Of a stretch of DNA of 64,000 nt, positions 52,045-61,413 are shown piece after piece; positions within the stretch are counted from its first letter, which is position 1; each line of letters begins with the position of its first letter. The notes beneath the pieces were generated by a model. It ran no database searches. It was not told the origin of the DNA and saw only the letters and a list, made by a program, of their open reading frames with translations. The stretch spans positions 1 through 64,000 of the forward strand of contig JADJOY010000040.1 in NCBI GenBank assembly GCA_016713535.1, in the 5' to 3' direction. This DNA comes from Deltaproteobacteria bacterium (GTDB taxonomy: Bacteria; JADJOY01). Made by a program: the position numbers and the translations under genes.

Positions 52045-53391
52045 ATGGCATCGGAATTCCGACGTGCGGCGGCGTTTGCCTGTGCGGCGCTCATGATCTT
52101 CGGCGACCTGGCGGTGGTCGCCCAGGATGCGCCACCAGCGGCCGAGCCGACCGCGACCGCGGCGGCGCCTCCACCCGTCGCGGCGCCGGTCAAGGCGAAC
52201 CCCGACCAGCTCGACTCGTTGGTGGCGCCGATCGCGCTCTATCCCGACCCGCTGCTGGCGCAGGTGCTGGTGGCCTCGACCTACCCGCTCGAGCTCATCC
52301 AGCTCCAGCAATGGCTGGCGAAGAATCCGGGTCTGAAGGACAAGGCACTGGTCGACGCCGTCGCCAAGCAACCGTGGGATCCCAGCATCCAGTCGATGGC
52401 GGCCTTCCCCGACGTGGTGAAGCGTCTCGCCGACGACATCCAGTGGACCACCGATCTCGGCAACGCGTTTCTCGCGCAGCAGCCGGAGGTCATGGACGCG
52501 GTCCAGCGGATGCGCACGAAGGCGCAAGCCAACGGTGCCTTGGTGTCGAACGAGCAGCAGACGGTCGAGACCAAGGTGATCGAGGAGAAGACCGTCATCG
52601 TGGTCGAGTCCGCGAGCCCCGAGGTCATCTACGTGCCTTCCTACAGCCCGACCTACGTCTATGGTCCTCCCATCTATCCCTACCCGCCGGTCTACTACCC
52701 GCCCTACCCGGCGGGAGCGGCGCTGGTGACGTTCGGCGTGGGGATGGCGGTGGGTGCCGCGGTGTGGGGCGGCTCGTGCTGCGGCTGCGGCTGGGGGCAC
52801 AGCGACGTCGACATCAACGTCAACAACAACTTCAACAGGGTGAACAACGTCCACGGCAGCGGCGCGAACGGGAATTGGCAGCACAACCCCACCCACCGGG
52901 GAGGCGCGCCGTATTCGGACCGCGCGACCGCGGCGAAGTACGGCGGCACGGCGCGCGGGGAGTCGCTGAGCCAACGCCAGGCCAAGGCGACGCAGCAGGG
53001 TTCGCGCCCGGCCGCAACCGCCGCCAACCGTTCCGGCGGCGCGGGGGCGGGCGATCGTTCCGGCGCGGGCGCGGGGCGCTCTCCGTCGCCGAGCGCCACC
53101 ACTCGCTCTGCCGGCGGCGGCACGAGCTGGTCCGGCGCGAGCGACCGCTCGGCCGGCGGCGGTGATCGCTCGAGTGGCGCCAGCCGCAGCAGCGGTGGTG
53201 GCGGCGAACGCGTGGGCGATCGCACCATCCCGAGCAGCGGCGGCTCCAAGGCGGGAGGATTCGGCGGAGGCTCGAGTGGCTACAGCGGGTCGAGCGCTCG
53301 GTCGGCCAGCTCGCGCGGCGCATCGAGCATGGGCGGATCCAGAGGCGCCGGACGTAGCGGCGGCGGGCGTGGCGGCGGCGGGAGACGATGA
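52045..53391 (+). CDS. DUF3300-family secreted protein
   Basis: A 448-residue exported protein. The DUF3300 domain covers about residues 50-200: LDSLVAPIALYPDPLLAQVL, QWLAKNPGLKDKALVDAVAK, WDPSIQSMAAFPDVVKRLAD. A Tyr/Pro-rich segment with VYGPPIYPYPPVYYPPYPAG, a hydrophobic Cys-containing stretch (GGSCCGCGWGH), and a Gly/Ser/Arg-rich low-complexity tail of 150 residues follow. Function is unknown; the pairing with DUF2950 is a recurrent genomic association. ATG 52045 follows GGGAGGGGCC. The stop overlaps the next start. Confidence 0.93.
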   Translation: MASEFRRAAAFACAALMIFGDLAVVAQDAPPAAEPTATAAAPPPVAAPVKANPDQLDSLVAPIALYPDPLLAQVLVASTYPLELIQLQQWLAKNPGLKDKALVDAVAKQPWDPSIQSMAAFPDVVKRLADDIQWTTDLGNAFLAQQPEVMDAVQRMRTKAQANGALVSNEQQTVETKVIEEKTVIVVESASPEVIYVPSYSPTYVYGPPIYPYPPVYYPPYPAGAALVTFGVGMAVGAAVWGGSCCGCGWGHSDVDINVNNNFNRVNNVHGSGANGNWQHNPTHRGGAPYSDRATAAKYGGTARGESLSQRQAKATQQGSRPAATAANRSGGAGAGDRSGAGAGRSPSPSATTRSAGGGTSWSGASDRSAGGGDRSSGASRSSGGGGERVGDRTIPSSGGSKAGGFGGGSSGYSGSSARSASSRGASSMGGSRGAGRSGGGRGGGGRR

Positions 53392-54347
53392 CGATGGACG
53401 CGACGACTTCCAGGACGATGATTCGGACGGCACTCTTCGCCTACCTCACGTTCGCGTGTGCGACATCCCTGAGCGGGGACGCTGTCGCGGCCCCCGCGGC
53501 GGCGCAGCCGAAGGCGTTCAGCACGCCGGAGCAGGCGAGCGAGGCTCTGATCGACGCAGCCGAGCGCTTCGACGTGGACGCGCTCAAGGAGATCCTCGGC
53601 CCCGAGGGCGCCGACCTGGTCGTCACCGAGGATCCGGTCCTCGACAAGAACCGCAGCGCGGCCTTTGCCGCCCAGGCGCGCAAGCAGATGCACGTCACGC
53701 GCGACCCCGCGAAGCCGAAGCTCGCGACCCTCTCCATCGGCGACGACGGCTGGCCGGTGCCGATGCCGATCGTCGAGCGCGGCGGTAAATGGCGCTTCGA
53801 CACCAAGGCCGCGCGCGAGGAAGTCCTCTACAGGCGCATCGGGGAGAACGAGCTCGACGCCATCGACGTGTGCCGCGGCTACGTAGCAGCGCAGCTCGAG
53901 TACGCGTCGGAGAAGCACGACGGCTCGTCGGTGAACCAGTACGCTCAGCGCGTGATCAGCACCCCCGGCAAGCACGACGGACTCGCATGGCAGAACCCGG
54001 ACGGCACCTGGGAAGGTCCGGTCGGCGAAGGGATCGCGCGGGTGATCGCCGAGGGCTACCACGATCGCTACGAGCCGTTTCACGGGTACTACTTCAAGAT
54101 CCTCACCGGCCAGGGCAAGGCGGCGCCGCTCGGCGAGCTCGACTTCATGGTCAACGGCGTGATGATCGGCGGTTTCGCGCTCGTCGCCGCGCCGGCGGAC
54201 TATCGCGCGACGGGCGTCAAGACCTTCATCGTGAGCCACGACGGCGTGGTCTTCGAGAAGGACCTCGGGCCCGAGACGCTCGAGGTGTTCCGCTCGATGA
54301 CTCGCTTCGACCCCGACGACACCTGGACCCCCGTCTCCGAGTCCTGA
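53388..54347 (+). CDS. DUF2950-family exported protein
   Basis: A 319-residue protein with a signal peptide (TALFAYLTFACATSLSGDAV) and the DUF2950 body: FSTPEQASEALIDAAERFDV, GGKWRFDTKAAREEVLYRRI, AAQLEYASEKHDG, QRVISTPGKHDGLAW, FHGYYFKILTGQGKAAPLG, FIVSHDGVVFEKDLGPET. Function unknown, probably periplasmic. It overlaps the DUF3300 gene by four bases (ATGA), so expression is coupled. A hairpin follows the stop. Confidence 0.94.
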   Translation: MTMDATTSRTMIRTALFAYLTFACATSLSGDAVAAPAAAQPKAFSTPEQASEALIDAAERFDVDALKEILGPEGADLVVTEDPVLDKNRSAAFAAQARKQMHVTRDPAKPKLATLSIGDDGWPVPMPIVERGGKWRFDTKAAREEVLYRRIGENELDAIDVCRGYVAAQLEYASEKHDGSSVNQYAQRVISTPGKHDGLAWQNPDGTWEGPVGEGIARVIAEGYHDRYEPFHGYYFKILTGQGKAAPLGELDFMVNGVMIGGFALVAAPADYRATGVKTFIVSHDGVVFEKDLGPETLEVFRSMTRFDPDDTWTPVSES

Positions 54348-54355
54348 GGGGGCCC

Positions 54356-54383
54356 GGCGGGCGGCGACGCTCCACCGCCCGCC
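54356..54383. terminator. Bidirectional stem-loop between DUF2950 and sulfatase genes
   Basis: Perfect 9-bp stem GGCGGGCGG (54356-54364) / CCGCCCGCC (54375-54383) with a 10-base loop, in the 67-base gap between two converging genes. GC-only, no clear T-run. Confidence 0.6.
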
Positions 54384-54414
54384 CGGAGGCCCCTCGTTGC
54401 GCGGGTCGTGCCGC

Positions 54415-55863
54415 TCAGGGCGCGGCTTCGATGGCCTTGGCGGCGCCCGGGATGGCGACCGAACCGAAATACGCCTCCTTGGCGATGCCAGCCGCCTGGG
54501 TCAGGAAGAACGGCGGAGCCGACTCCTTGGCGAGGGACTCCGCGCGCGCCTGGAGTTCCTTCACGATCTCGGGATTCGCACTCGCGACGTTGGCCTTCTC
54601 ACCCGGATCCCGGGCCAGGTCGTAGAGCTCGACCCGCGACGGCAGCAACGCCCACCACACCAGCTTCCAGTTGCCCTTGCGCACGGCGGCGCGGAACGGC
54701 TCGATTCCGTACACCACCTCGGTGCGCGGCGAAGGCTTGCCGGCGGCGATCGTGTCCCACGCGTCCAGGCCGTCGAGCGGCTTGCCACCGGCGGTGGACG
54801 CGCCGGCGAGCCCCGCGAGGGTCGGGTACATGTCCACCTGGTGGAGGGGTTGATCCACCACCGTCCCGGCGGCGATGTGTCCGGGCCAGTTGACCAGTGA
54901 GACCACCCGCGTGCCGCCCTCGTAGAGCGTCCCCTTCCCTTCTCGCCACGGGCCGTTGTCCGCGGGGGTCGTCCCTCCCGAGGTGTCGACCTCACCGGTG
55001 AACTTGGGGTCGCGCGGACCGCCGTTGTCGCTCGCGAACACGATCAGGGTGTTCTCGCGCATCTTGCGATCCTCGAGGGCCTTCACGACGCGCCCGATCT
55101 GGTCGTCGAGGGCGGTCACCATCGCCGCGTAGGTGCGGCGGTTGGTGTCCGCGATCGACCCGTACCGATCGACGTACTCCTGCGGCGCCTGGTAGGGCGC
55201 GTGTGGCGCGGTGAACGTGAGATAGAGGAACAGCGGCTTCGAGGTGTCGTGGGCGCCGATCTGCTTCACCGCCTCGTCGCCGATCAGCTGCGTCGCGTAG
55301 CCCTTCTCGTCGAGCGGCTCACCCTCCCGGAACCAGTCGACGACCCCGTGGGCGGAGTGGGTGTAGTAGTCGATCTCCCCGAGCAGCGCGCCGTACTGGC
55401 GGTCGAAGCCGCGACTCTGCGGCCAGTACTTCTTGTCGGCGTGGCCGAGGTGCCACTTCCCGACGATCGACGTCTGGTAACCCGCTTCCGCGAGGGACTG
55501 CGGCAGCAGGCGCTCGTCGGTCGGCAACCCGTACGTGCCCGCGGACGGGATCACCGCCGTCTGCAGCCCGTAGCGGTGCGGATACCGCCCGGTCATGAGG
55601 GCCGCCCGCGACGGCGTGCACATGGGCTGCGTGTAGAACTGCTCGAGTCGCGCTCCGCCCTTGGCGAGCGAGTCGATGTGCGGCGTCTGGATGTCGGAGC
55701 CGTGGAAGCCGACGTCTTTCCAGCCCAGATCGTCGGCGAGGACATAGACGACGTTGGGACGCGACCCCGCGTCCTTCGTCGCCGCCCGGCTCACCGCCGG
55801 TGCCACGACGATCATCCCCACGAGCAACAGCCACCTCGACACGATGTGTCGCTTCACGCGCAT
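54415..55863 (-). CDS. Type I sulfatase, periplasmic
   Basis: An arylsulfatase-type hydrolase (482 residues). Metal ligands YVLADDLGWKDVG, the formylglycine motif CTPSRAALMTG (C-x-P-S-R, oxidised by a formylglycine-generating enzyme), VGKWHLGH and FASDNGGPRDP are all present; residues 1-27 form a signal peptide (RWLLLVGMIVVAPAVSRA). The substrate is probably a sulfated polysaccharide or small sulfate ester. ATG 55863 has AAGGAGA directly upstream. No formylglycine-generating enzyme gene is in the window. Confidence 0.93.
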   Translation of the reverse strand: MRVKRHIVSRWLLLVGMIVVAPAVSRAATKDAGSRPNVVYVLADDLGWKDVGFHGSDIQTPHIDSLAKGGARLEQFYTQPMCTPSRAALMTGRYPHRYGLQTAVIPSAGTYGLPTDERLLPQSLAEAGYQTSIVGKWHLGHADKKYWPQSRGFDRQYGALLGEIDYYTHSAHGVVDWFREGEPLDEKGYATQLIGDEAVKQIGAHDTSKPLFLYLTFTAPHAPYQAPQEYVDRYGSIADTNRRTYAAMVTALDDQIGRVVKALEDRKMRENTLIVFASDNGGPRDPKFTGEVDTSGGTTPADNGPWREGKGTLYEGGTRVVSLVNWPGHIAAGTVVDQPLHQVDMYPTLAGLAGASTAGGKPLDGLDAWDTIAAGKPSPRTEVVYGIEPFRAAVRKGNWKLVWWALLPSRVELYDLARDPGEKANVASANPEIVKELQARAESLAKESAPPFFLTQAAGIAKEAYFGSVAIPGAAKAIEAAP

Positions 55864-55973
55864 TCTCCTTTTGACAGCCCCTGGGCAGTCGCCGCCCCGG
55901 CCGATGGAAGTCCGCGATCTTACACGCGAGACTCGTGGAACGATACGCCCGCGTACCCACCGATTCGCGCGGC

Positions 55974-57116
55974 TCAGGCACGCAACGGCGCGGGCCCGAC
56001 GGCGAAGATCTCGACGCGACCACCGCGCCCACGAAGCTCGACCTCGCCGATCGCCTCGATGGCGAGATCCGGCGTGGCCGGCAACAGCTCGCGGACCGCT
56101 CGCGAGATCAGCAGGCGACGACCGAGCGGGTTGCACTGCGACTGGATACGCGCGGCGATGTGCAGGACCTCGCTCAGGTAGACGATGTCGCGCTTCACCA
56201 CGCCGATCTCGGCCGCCATCACCACGCCAGCGTTGACGCCCGCCTTGAAGCGCGGCACCTCGCCGTATTCCGAGAGGTAGTGCGCCGCGCGCTCGTCGAG
56301 GGTGCGGTCGAAGTCGGCGAGCACCCGGACGCAGTTGCCGTCACGCGCCGCGGCCTCCGGCCACCAGGTCAGCACCGCCTCGTCGCCTACGTACTGGTAG
56401 ATCTCGGCGTCGTGGCGTACCGCGGCCTCGGTGAGGTCGCGGAAGCAATCCTGGATGAGCCGGCAGTAGCGCTCGTGACCGAGTCGCTCGGCGTGGCGGG
56501 TCGAGCCGTTGAGGTCGAGGAACAGGAACACCCGCTCCTCGGCCCGCGGGCGGCGGTAGTAGCCGAGCATCACGTTGCGGAGAACCCGTGGCCCGACCAT
56601 GATCGAAACCTGACGCGCGAAGCCGAGGACCAGCGTCACGACCCCGACGTAAAGCAGGAGCGGAACCACCCGTCCGCTGCCCAGGAACTCGACCGACGAC
56701 GAGCTCCAGGTCCCCGCCTGCTGTGCGCCGAGCGCGACGTTGGCCAGCGACGACGCCCGCGCCGTGAGCGCCCTGGCGAGGAGCATCACCGCGAGCTTGA
56801 CCCCGAGCAGGAACACGAAAGACCGCGAACGGACCTGGGGGCGGTCCGACCACCGGTTCACCGCGGCGAAGAGCCCGCCCCACAGCACTCCGAGCGCTCC
56901 CAGCATCAGCGCCGCGGAGGCCGGGTGGGTGCCCCAGCTAGCCGGCAGCGGCCCCTTCCGGCCCATCACCAGGATGAGCAGGTAGAGCGCGAGGGCTGCG
57001 GTCCACGCGCCGATGGCGCGCAGCAGCTCGGTGGGCACGGCCAAGCGTTGGTTCCCGCCGGCGCGGCCCGGCCGAGCGCCGGCCTCGTCCGCCGGATGCG
57101 ACGAGCGGTCCGTCAC
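55974..57116 (-). CDS. Membrane-bound class III adenylate cyclase
   Basis: A 380-residue protein with an N-terminal membrane region of four or so helices (AIGAWTAALALYLLILVMG; VVPLLLYVGVVTLVLGFA) and a C-terminal CHD cyclase domain: FLFLDLNGSTRHAERLG (first metal-binding Asp), DAEIYQYVGDEAVLTWW (second Asp), RFKAGVNAGVVMAAEIGVVK. The metal aspartates are intact. It probably makes cAMP in response to a membrane signal. Its start overlaps the stop of the M48 peptidase lipoprotein gene by four bases, so they form one operon. Confidence 0.88.
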   Translation of the reverse strand: MTDRSSHPADEAGARPGRAGGNQRLAVPTELLRAIGAWTAALALYLLILVMGRKGPLPASWGTHPASAALMLGALGVLWGGLFAAVNRWSDRPQVRSRSFVFLLGVKLAVMLLARALTARASSLANVALGAQQAGTWSSSSVEFLGSGRVVPLLLYVGVVTLVLGFARQVSIMVGPRVLRNVMLGYYRRPRAEERVFLFLDLNGSTRHAERLGHERYCRLIQDCFRDLTEAAVRHDAEIYQYVGDEAVLTWWPEAAARDGNCVRVLADFDRTLDERAAHYLSEYGEVPRFKAGVNAGVVMAAEIGVVKRDIVYLSEVLHIAARIQSQCNPLGRRLLISRAVRELLPATPDLAIEAIGEVELRGRGGRVEIFAVGPAPLRA

Positions 57117-58633
57117 TCGTGAGCGCCGGGCTTGCCGGTGGCGGACCCCCGGTAGGGCTCGGTCACCGCGACCTTGATCCGCTCGCCGCCCGCGACCGGC
57201 GCCGAGGAGCCGAGCCGGTTGGCCATCGCGACGTAGCTCGGCGACCAGCTCGAGCGGGCGCGATCGACGAGCGCCTGCGCGGTCTCGCTGGCGCGCGCGG
57301 TCACGAGCCGCAGCCGGTCCTCGCGGATCGACGCGCGCTCGCTCGGATCGAGAGGGCCGAAGCTCTCGGCCACGTCGTCGAACACGCCACGCATCGCGGG
57401 CGCGCGGTCGGGGCTCGCGATGCCGGCGATCTCGTAGACCCGCCCGCGATAGGCAATCCAGGTCAGGTACGCGGAGACCGGTCCGTCGTCGGTGCGGGCG
57501 CGAATGTCGGCCCGCGCCGCCTTTCGGCCTCCCACCGTGACCGCCTTGGTCTCGCGCACCACGGGAGCGTTGGCGCGCGCCTCGAGCGCGCGAGCGCCGG
57601 CCATGGGATCGTCGCTCTCGGCGACGATCCGCACGATCGCCGCCGCGTCGCCCGGCTTGGCGGTCGCGAGGATCGCGCTCGGGCTGTTCTCGGTCTTCCA
57701 GCCCTCGGGGAAGCGCACGTGGAAGTCGAGGTCGGGGTGCAGGAAGGTCCGCCCGGAGAAGACCCCCTTGGAGGCGGGATCGCCGACCACGAGCCCGTCG
57801 AAGTGGTCCACGAAGTCGTTGCGGCTGGCGGCGATCGGGGTGCCCGCGGCGCGGGTCAGCGTACGCGCGAAGGCGACGCTCTCCTTCGCACGCTCGGCGC
57901 TGGCGGGGTGGGAGTCGAACCAGCTCGGGCGGCGCTGCGAGCCGCGCGTCAGCTCCTCCCGGCCCATGGTGTCGAAGGCGCGCGCCAGCGCGCCGGGGTC
58001 GTAGCCTGCGGCGGCGGCCATCTGCTGACCGATGCGATCGGCGTCGCTCTCCTGGCTGCGGCTGTAGGGCGCGGAGATCGCCTCGCTGGCGAGGCTACCG
58101 ACGCCGCCCACGAGCGCGCCGATGCGCGGGAAGACGATCCCGGTCACCGCTCCCGGGATCGCGGTCAGCACCGAGAGCGGGCCCACCTTCGAGATCCGCT
58201 GCGCCGCGTGCCGCGCGGCGACGTGCGCGACCTCGTGGCCGAGGATGCAAGCGAGCTCGTCCTCGCCGTTCAAGAGCGCGAGGATGCCGCGGGACACGTA
58301 GACGTAGCCGCCCGGCAGCGCGAAGGCGTTGGGCTCGCTCTCGTCGACGACCTGGAAGCGGTAGCGGATGCCCTTGCGGGGGGAGTGGGCCGCGACCCGT
58401 TCGCCCACCTGCGCGACGTACGCCGTCAGCGGCCCGTCCTCGACGATCCCGATGCTGGTCTCGATCTCGCGCGCCGCCTCGGCCCCCGCCTTGGCCTCGG
58501 TCTCCTCCGAGATCAGCGACACCTCGGGTGTGCCGGTGACCGGGTTGAGCGCGCAGCTCGCCAGCAGCGAGGCGGCCAGCAGACCACGGGCAACACGCGT
58601 CACTCGGGCACCGCGCGAATTCGATCGAGACAT
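57113..58633 (-). CDS. M48-family metallopeptidase lipoprotein
   Basis: A 506-residue lipoprotein (lipobox LLASC) with an M48 zinc-protease domain: NAFALPGGYVYVSRGILALL, the zinc motif CILGHEVAHVAARHAAQRIS (H-E-x-x-H), and downstream YSRSQESDADRIGQQMAAAA, whose Glu completes the zinc site. The C-terminal half is an extra periplasmic domain of unknown role (GGRKAARADIRARTDDGPVS). This is the BepA/LoiP-like layout involved in outer-membrane protein quality control. It is the first gene of the unit with the adenylate cyclase. Confidence 0.92.
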   Translation of the reverse strand: MSRSNSRGARVTRVARGLLAASLLASCALNPVTGTPEVSLISEETEAKAGAEAAREIETSIGIVEDGPLTAYVAQVGERVAAHSPRKGIRYRFQVVDESEPNAFALPGGYVYVSRGILALLNGEDELACILGHEVAHVAARHAAQRISKVGPLSVLTAIPGAVTGIVFPRIGALVGGVGSLASEAISAPYSRSQESDADRIGQQMAAAAGYDPGALARAFDTMGREELTRGSQRRPSWFDSHPASAERAKESVAFARTLTRAAGTPIAASRNDFVDHFDGLVVGDPASKGVFSGRTFLHPDLDFHVRFPEGWKTENSPSAILATAKPGDAAAIVRIVAESDDPMAGARALEARANAPVVRETKAVTVGGRKAARADIRARTDDGPVSAYLTWIAYRGRVYEIAGIASPDRAPAMRGVFDDVAESFGPLDPSERASIREDRLRLVTARASETAQALVDRARSSWSPSYVAMANRLGSSAPVAGGERIKVAVTEPYRGSATGKPGAHE

Positions 58634-58649
58634 GAACGGCTCCGACGAG

Positions 58650-58681
58650 GAGGGCGCACGACGTCCTTGCCGTGCGCCCTC
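58650..58681 (-). terminator. Strong hairpin after SYLF gene
   Basis: A perfect 11-bp stem GAGGGCGCACG (58650-58660) / CGTGCGCCCTC (58671-58681) with a 10-base loop, 20 bases past the SYLF stop on the minus strand. No T-tract, but position and stability suit a terminator. Confidence 0.6.
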
Positions 58682-58700
58682 GAATATGGACCGGATCGGC

Positions 58701-59420
58701 TCAGTTCGTCGCCGAAGAGGCCTTCGCGATGGCGCTCACCAGCGGCTCCGCCGCGGGGTTCGTCGCGGTTCCCTTGATCAGGATGTCGGTCGGCGTCACT
58801 TCCTGACCGTAGAAAGCCTTGTTCCAGCCCGGCTTCGTCTTCACGAGGGATCCCTCGAGGGAGATCCCCGCGTAGGCCCCCTTGGAGCGACTGTACGAGA
58901 CGATGTCGGCGCTCAGCCCCGCCGTCGAGGCTTCTGCACCCGCACCGACGGGTCCGACCGCCATGCCGACATCCGCGCCGAGCTTCAAGGAGTCGGACAG
59001 CAGCGCGCTCACTCCACGGTCGGAGAGTGCGACCAGGACGACCTCGGACGCGTCGCCGCCCGCCTGCAGCCCGAAGCTCACGTCGCCGATCGTGTAGAAG
59101 GCCGGCGAGGACCACTTCCCGCTCGCCGAGTCCTTCGCCACGAAAACCCCGCTCCCCCCGGACGCTCCGACCACGAACGCGCCCCGGATCACCTGCGGTG
59201 CGACGAACACACCCTTGGCGCGCTTGAGGAGATCGTGCATCGGCTTCATCTGCGGGTCCGCGACGAACGTATCGAACGTGAGCTTCGCCTTCTCCACGAG
59301 CTGCTTGGTCTCGAGCGCGTCGTCCGCGCGTGCCGGCGCAGAGGCCGCGGCGCACACGATCAGTGCCGCGAAGGCTCGCGCGGTCGATCTCCATCCCGCG
59401 CCACGTGTTCGGTCGAGCAT
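58701..59420 (-). CDS. SYLF/YSC84-domain exported protein
   Basis: A 239-residue secreted protein of the SYLF (YSC84, lipid-binding) family: FVADPQMKPMHDLLKRAKGV, FVAPQVIRGAFVVGASGGSG, FYTIGDVSFGLQAGGDASEV, then GVGAGAEAST-like turns and SYSRSKGAYAGISLEGSLVK. Signal peptide AFAALIVCAAASAPARA. SYLF proteins bind phosphoinositides in eukaryotes; the bacterial role is unclear, possibly at the envelope. Start 59420 has GGAGGAGGAATC. A second family member lies at the right end of the window. Confidence 0.93.
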   Translation of the reverse strand: MLDRTRGAGWRSTARAFAALIVCAAASAPARADDALETKQLVEKAKLTFDTFVADPQMKPMHDLLKRAKGVFVAPQVIRGAFVVGASGGSGVFVAKDSASGKWSSPAFYTIGDVSFGLQAGGDASEVVLVALSDRGVSALLSDSLKLGADVGMAVGPVGAGAEASTAGLSADIVSYSRSKGAYAGISLEGSLVKTKPGWNKAFYGQEVTPTDILIKGTATNPAAEPLVSAIAKASSATN

Positions 59421-59695
59421 GATTCCTCCTCCTTCGTGAGAGTGGACTCCGGGACGCGCGCGTCACCCCGACTCGCGCGTGATCACACCAGAGTGAGCGG
59501 ACCTCGAAGCGGCCCGCCTGCCGAGCCTACCCGAGGTGAACCGGTCCCCAGGTCTCGCGCCATCGAGCGGCTCGAGGATCCTACGTCCACCGAGAGCGAA
59601 CGAGACGGGGGCGATCGCGATGGCCGCGTCGACATGATCTACTCCACCCACGAGCCGCGGTCGTCGTGGCTTGCACCCCCTCGGATCGGACGGCG

Positions 59696-60658
59696 ATGGA
59701 CGAGCTCGGACCGTTGTCGCGACACACAGCCAGCCGGGCGCTTGCCCTCGTGATCGCCGTGGCGCTGGGGCCGCTGACGAGTCATGCGGCCCGAGCGCAG
59801 GACCTCGAGCCGCGCGCATACGCGACGCTGCCGGTCGGGCTCAACTTCGCGCTCGCCGGGTACGCCTACTCGGTGGGGGGCATCGCCACCGACCCCGCGT
59901 TGCCGCTCGACGACGCGCACCTGGACGTCGACGTGAGCTTCCTTGCGTACGCGCGCTCGCTGGACGTCCTCGGACGCTCCGCCAAGGTCGACTTCGCCGT
60001 GCCGTACGCGTGGCTCTCGGGCAGCGCCACCTACCAAGGCGAGCCCATCCGGCGGGTGGTCGACGGCTTCGCCGACCCCAGCGCGCGCTTCTCGATGAAC
60101 CTCGTCGGGGGACCGGCGCTCTCGCCGAGCGAGTTCGCGAGCTACGACGAGGACCTCGTGGTCGGCGCGAGCGCGCGCCTGTCGATCCCGCTCGGACGGT
60201 ACGACTCCGAGCGGCTCGTGAACATCGGAACTCACCGCTGGGCCGTGAAGCCGGAGATCGGCGTCGTCAAGTCGTGGGGACGCTTGCAGCTCGAGCTCGC
60301 CAGCGGAGTGAGCATCTACTCGAGCAATCCGGACTTCTTCGGCGGCAAACACCGCGACCAGGCCCCGATATTCGCGCAGCAGGCACACCTGCTGGTGCGG
60401 ATCGTGCGCGGAGTGTTCGTGGCCGCGGACGCCACGTACTACAGCGGCGGGCGGACCACCGTCGACGGTGTCGAAAAGGACGACGCGCTCTCGAACGCCC
60501 GCCTCGGAGGCACGGTGGTGGTGCCGCTCAGCCCCGACTACTCGCTCAAGGTCTACGGCAGCTCCGGCCTCTGGACCCGGTTCGGCAGCGACTTCGACAC
60601 CGTCGGCGCCGCGCTCCAGTACCGATGGACCGACGCGGCGCCGAACGTCGTCCCGTGA
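59696..60658 (+). CDS. Outer-membrane 'transporter' barrel (phenol-degradation MetA-like)
   Basis: A 320-residue outer-membrane protein: signal peptide ALALVIAVALGPLTSHAARA, then barrel strands LEPRAYATLPVGLNFALAGY, VDFAVPYAWLSGSATYQGEP, FSMNLVGGPALS, VGASARLSIPLGRYDSERL, and a C-terminal YRWTDAAPN. The pattern resembles the family annotated 'transporter/MetA-pathway of phenol degradation', whose role is unproven. GTG 59666 is an alternative start, but ATG 59696 gives a more usual signal peptide. Confidence 0.82.
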   Translation: MDELGPLSRHTASRALALVIAVALGPLTSHAARAQDLEPRAYATLPVGLNFALAGYAYSVGGIATDPALPLDDAHLDVDVSFLAYARSLDVLGRSAKVDFAVPYAWLSGSATYQGEPIRRVVDGFADPSARFSMNLVGGPALSPSEFASYDEDLVVGASARLSIPLGRYDSERLVNIGTHRWAVKPEIGVVKSWGRLQLELASGVSIYSSNPDFFGGKHRDQAPIFAQQAHLLVRIVRGVFVAADATYYSGGRTTVDGVEKDDALSNARLGGTVVVPLSPDYSLKVYGSSGLWTRFGSDFDTVGAALQYRWTDAAPNVVP

Positions 60659-60661
60659 CCG

Positions 60662-60691
60662 CGGACGGCGGCCGCTGGTGGCCACCGTCCG
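60662..60691. terminator. Convergent-gene hairpin
   Basis: Arms 60662-60673 and 60680-60691 pair over 12 bases with one mismatch, in the 53-base gap between the barrel gene and the DUF4136 gene. Confidence 0.55.
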
Positions 60692-60711
60692 GGCTCGTGG
60701 CCTGCAGCAGC

Positions 60712-61287
60712 TCACCTGGCCGGACAGCCGACGAGCTCCTGCTGGTAGTAGTCGAACACCTGGCTCACGCCCTTCGTGATGCGCGACTCCAGGTTCTTGC
60801 CCTGCGTGTCGACCGCGGAGTTGGACACGCCGCGAAGGACCAGCTCGTCGCCGGCGCGATCCACCATGTCGATGACCATCGCGCCGAGCGTGTATTCGGT
60901 GGCGACCAGCCAGCGGCAGTCGTAACCCCAGTAGTAACCCCAGCCGTAGGGGATGCACGCCTGCTCGAGCTGGATCTCCGTGCTCGAGTAGTACGCGCGA
61001 TTCACCTTGAGGTCCGGGCGCTCGGCGTCGCGCGTCATCCCCAGCGCGGCGAACTCGTTGGCGATCGCCTCGGTGGCGATCGCATCCGCATTCGCCACCA
61101 GCTCCGGCTGGACCACGTCGCTACCCGGGATCACGCTGATGTCGTAGAAATCGTAGGTCCTGTAGGAGCAGAAATCCGCGCTGTCGAGTGTCTCGGCCAC
61201 CGTGTCCACGTTCGGGCTGTCGCTGCCGCCGCAGGCGGCGATCAGCGAAACCGAGAGAAGACACGAAGTCCACGTCGTACGATTCAT
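60712..61287 (-). CDS. DUF4136-family lipoprotein
   Basis: A 191-residue lipoprotein: signal LLSVSLIAACGG with lipobox IAAC, then the DUF4136 rhythm SYRTYDFYDISVIPGSDV, AIATEAIANEFAALGMTRDA, PDLKVNRAYYSSTEIQ, and GAMVIDMVDRAGDELVLRGV. The aromatic stretch YGWGYYWGYDCRW is typical of the family's variable loop. Function unknown, outer-membrane associated. Confidence 0.88.
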   Translation of the reverse strand: MNRTTWTSCLLSVSLIAACGGSDSPNVDTVAETLDSADFCSYRTYDFYDISVIPGSDVVQPELVANADAIATEAIANEFAALGMTRDAERPDLKVNRAYYSSTEIQLEQACIPYGWGYYWGYDCRWLVATEYTLGAMVIDMVDRAGDELVLRGVSNSAVDTQGKNLESRITKGVSQVFDYYQQELVGCPAR

Positions 61288-61413
61288 CTCATGCCACCTT
61301 TGCGGCCATGCCCAGCGGGTCTCGCCCCGGGCCGCGGGTTGAGGAACGTTTTCGTATCGTCTTCGAGATCGAGAGCGCCGGGGTGCGGACGCACTCCCCG
61401 CGACGGATCGCGC

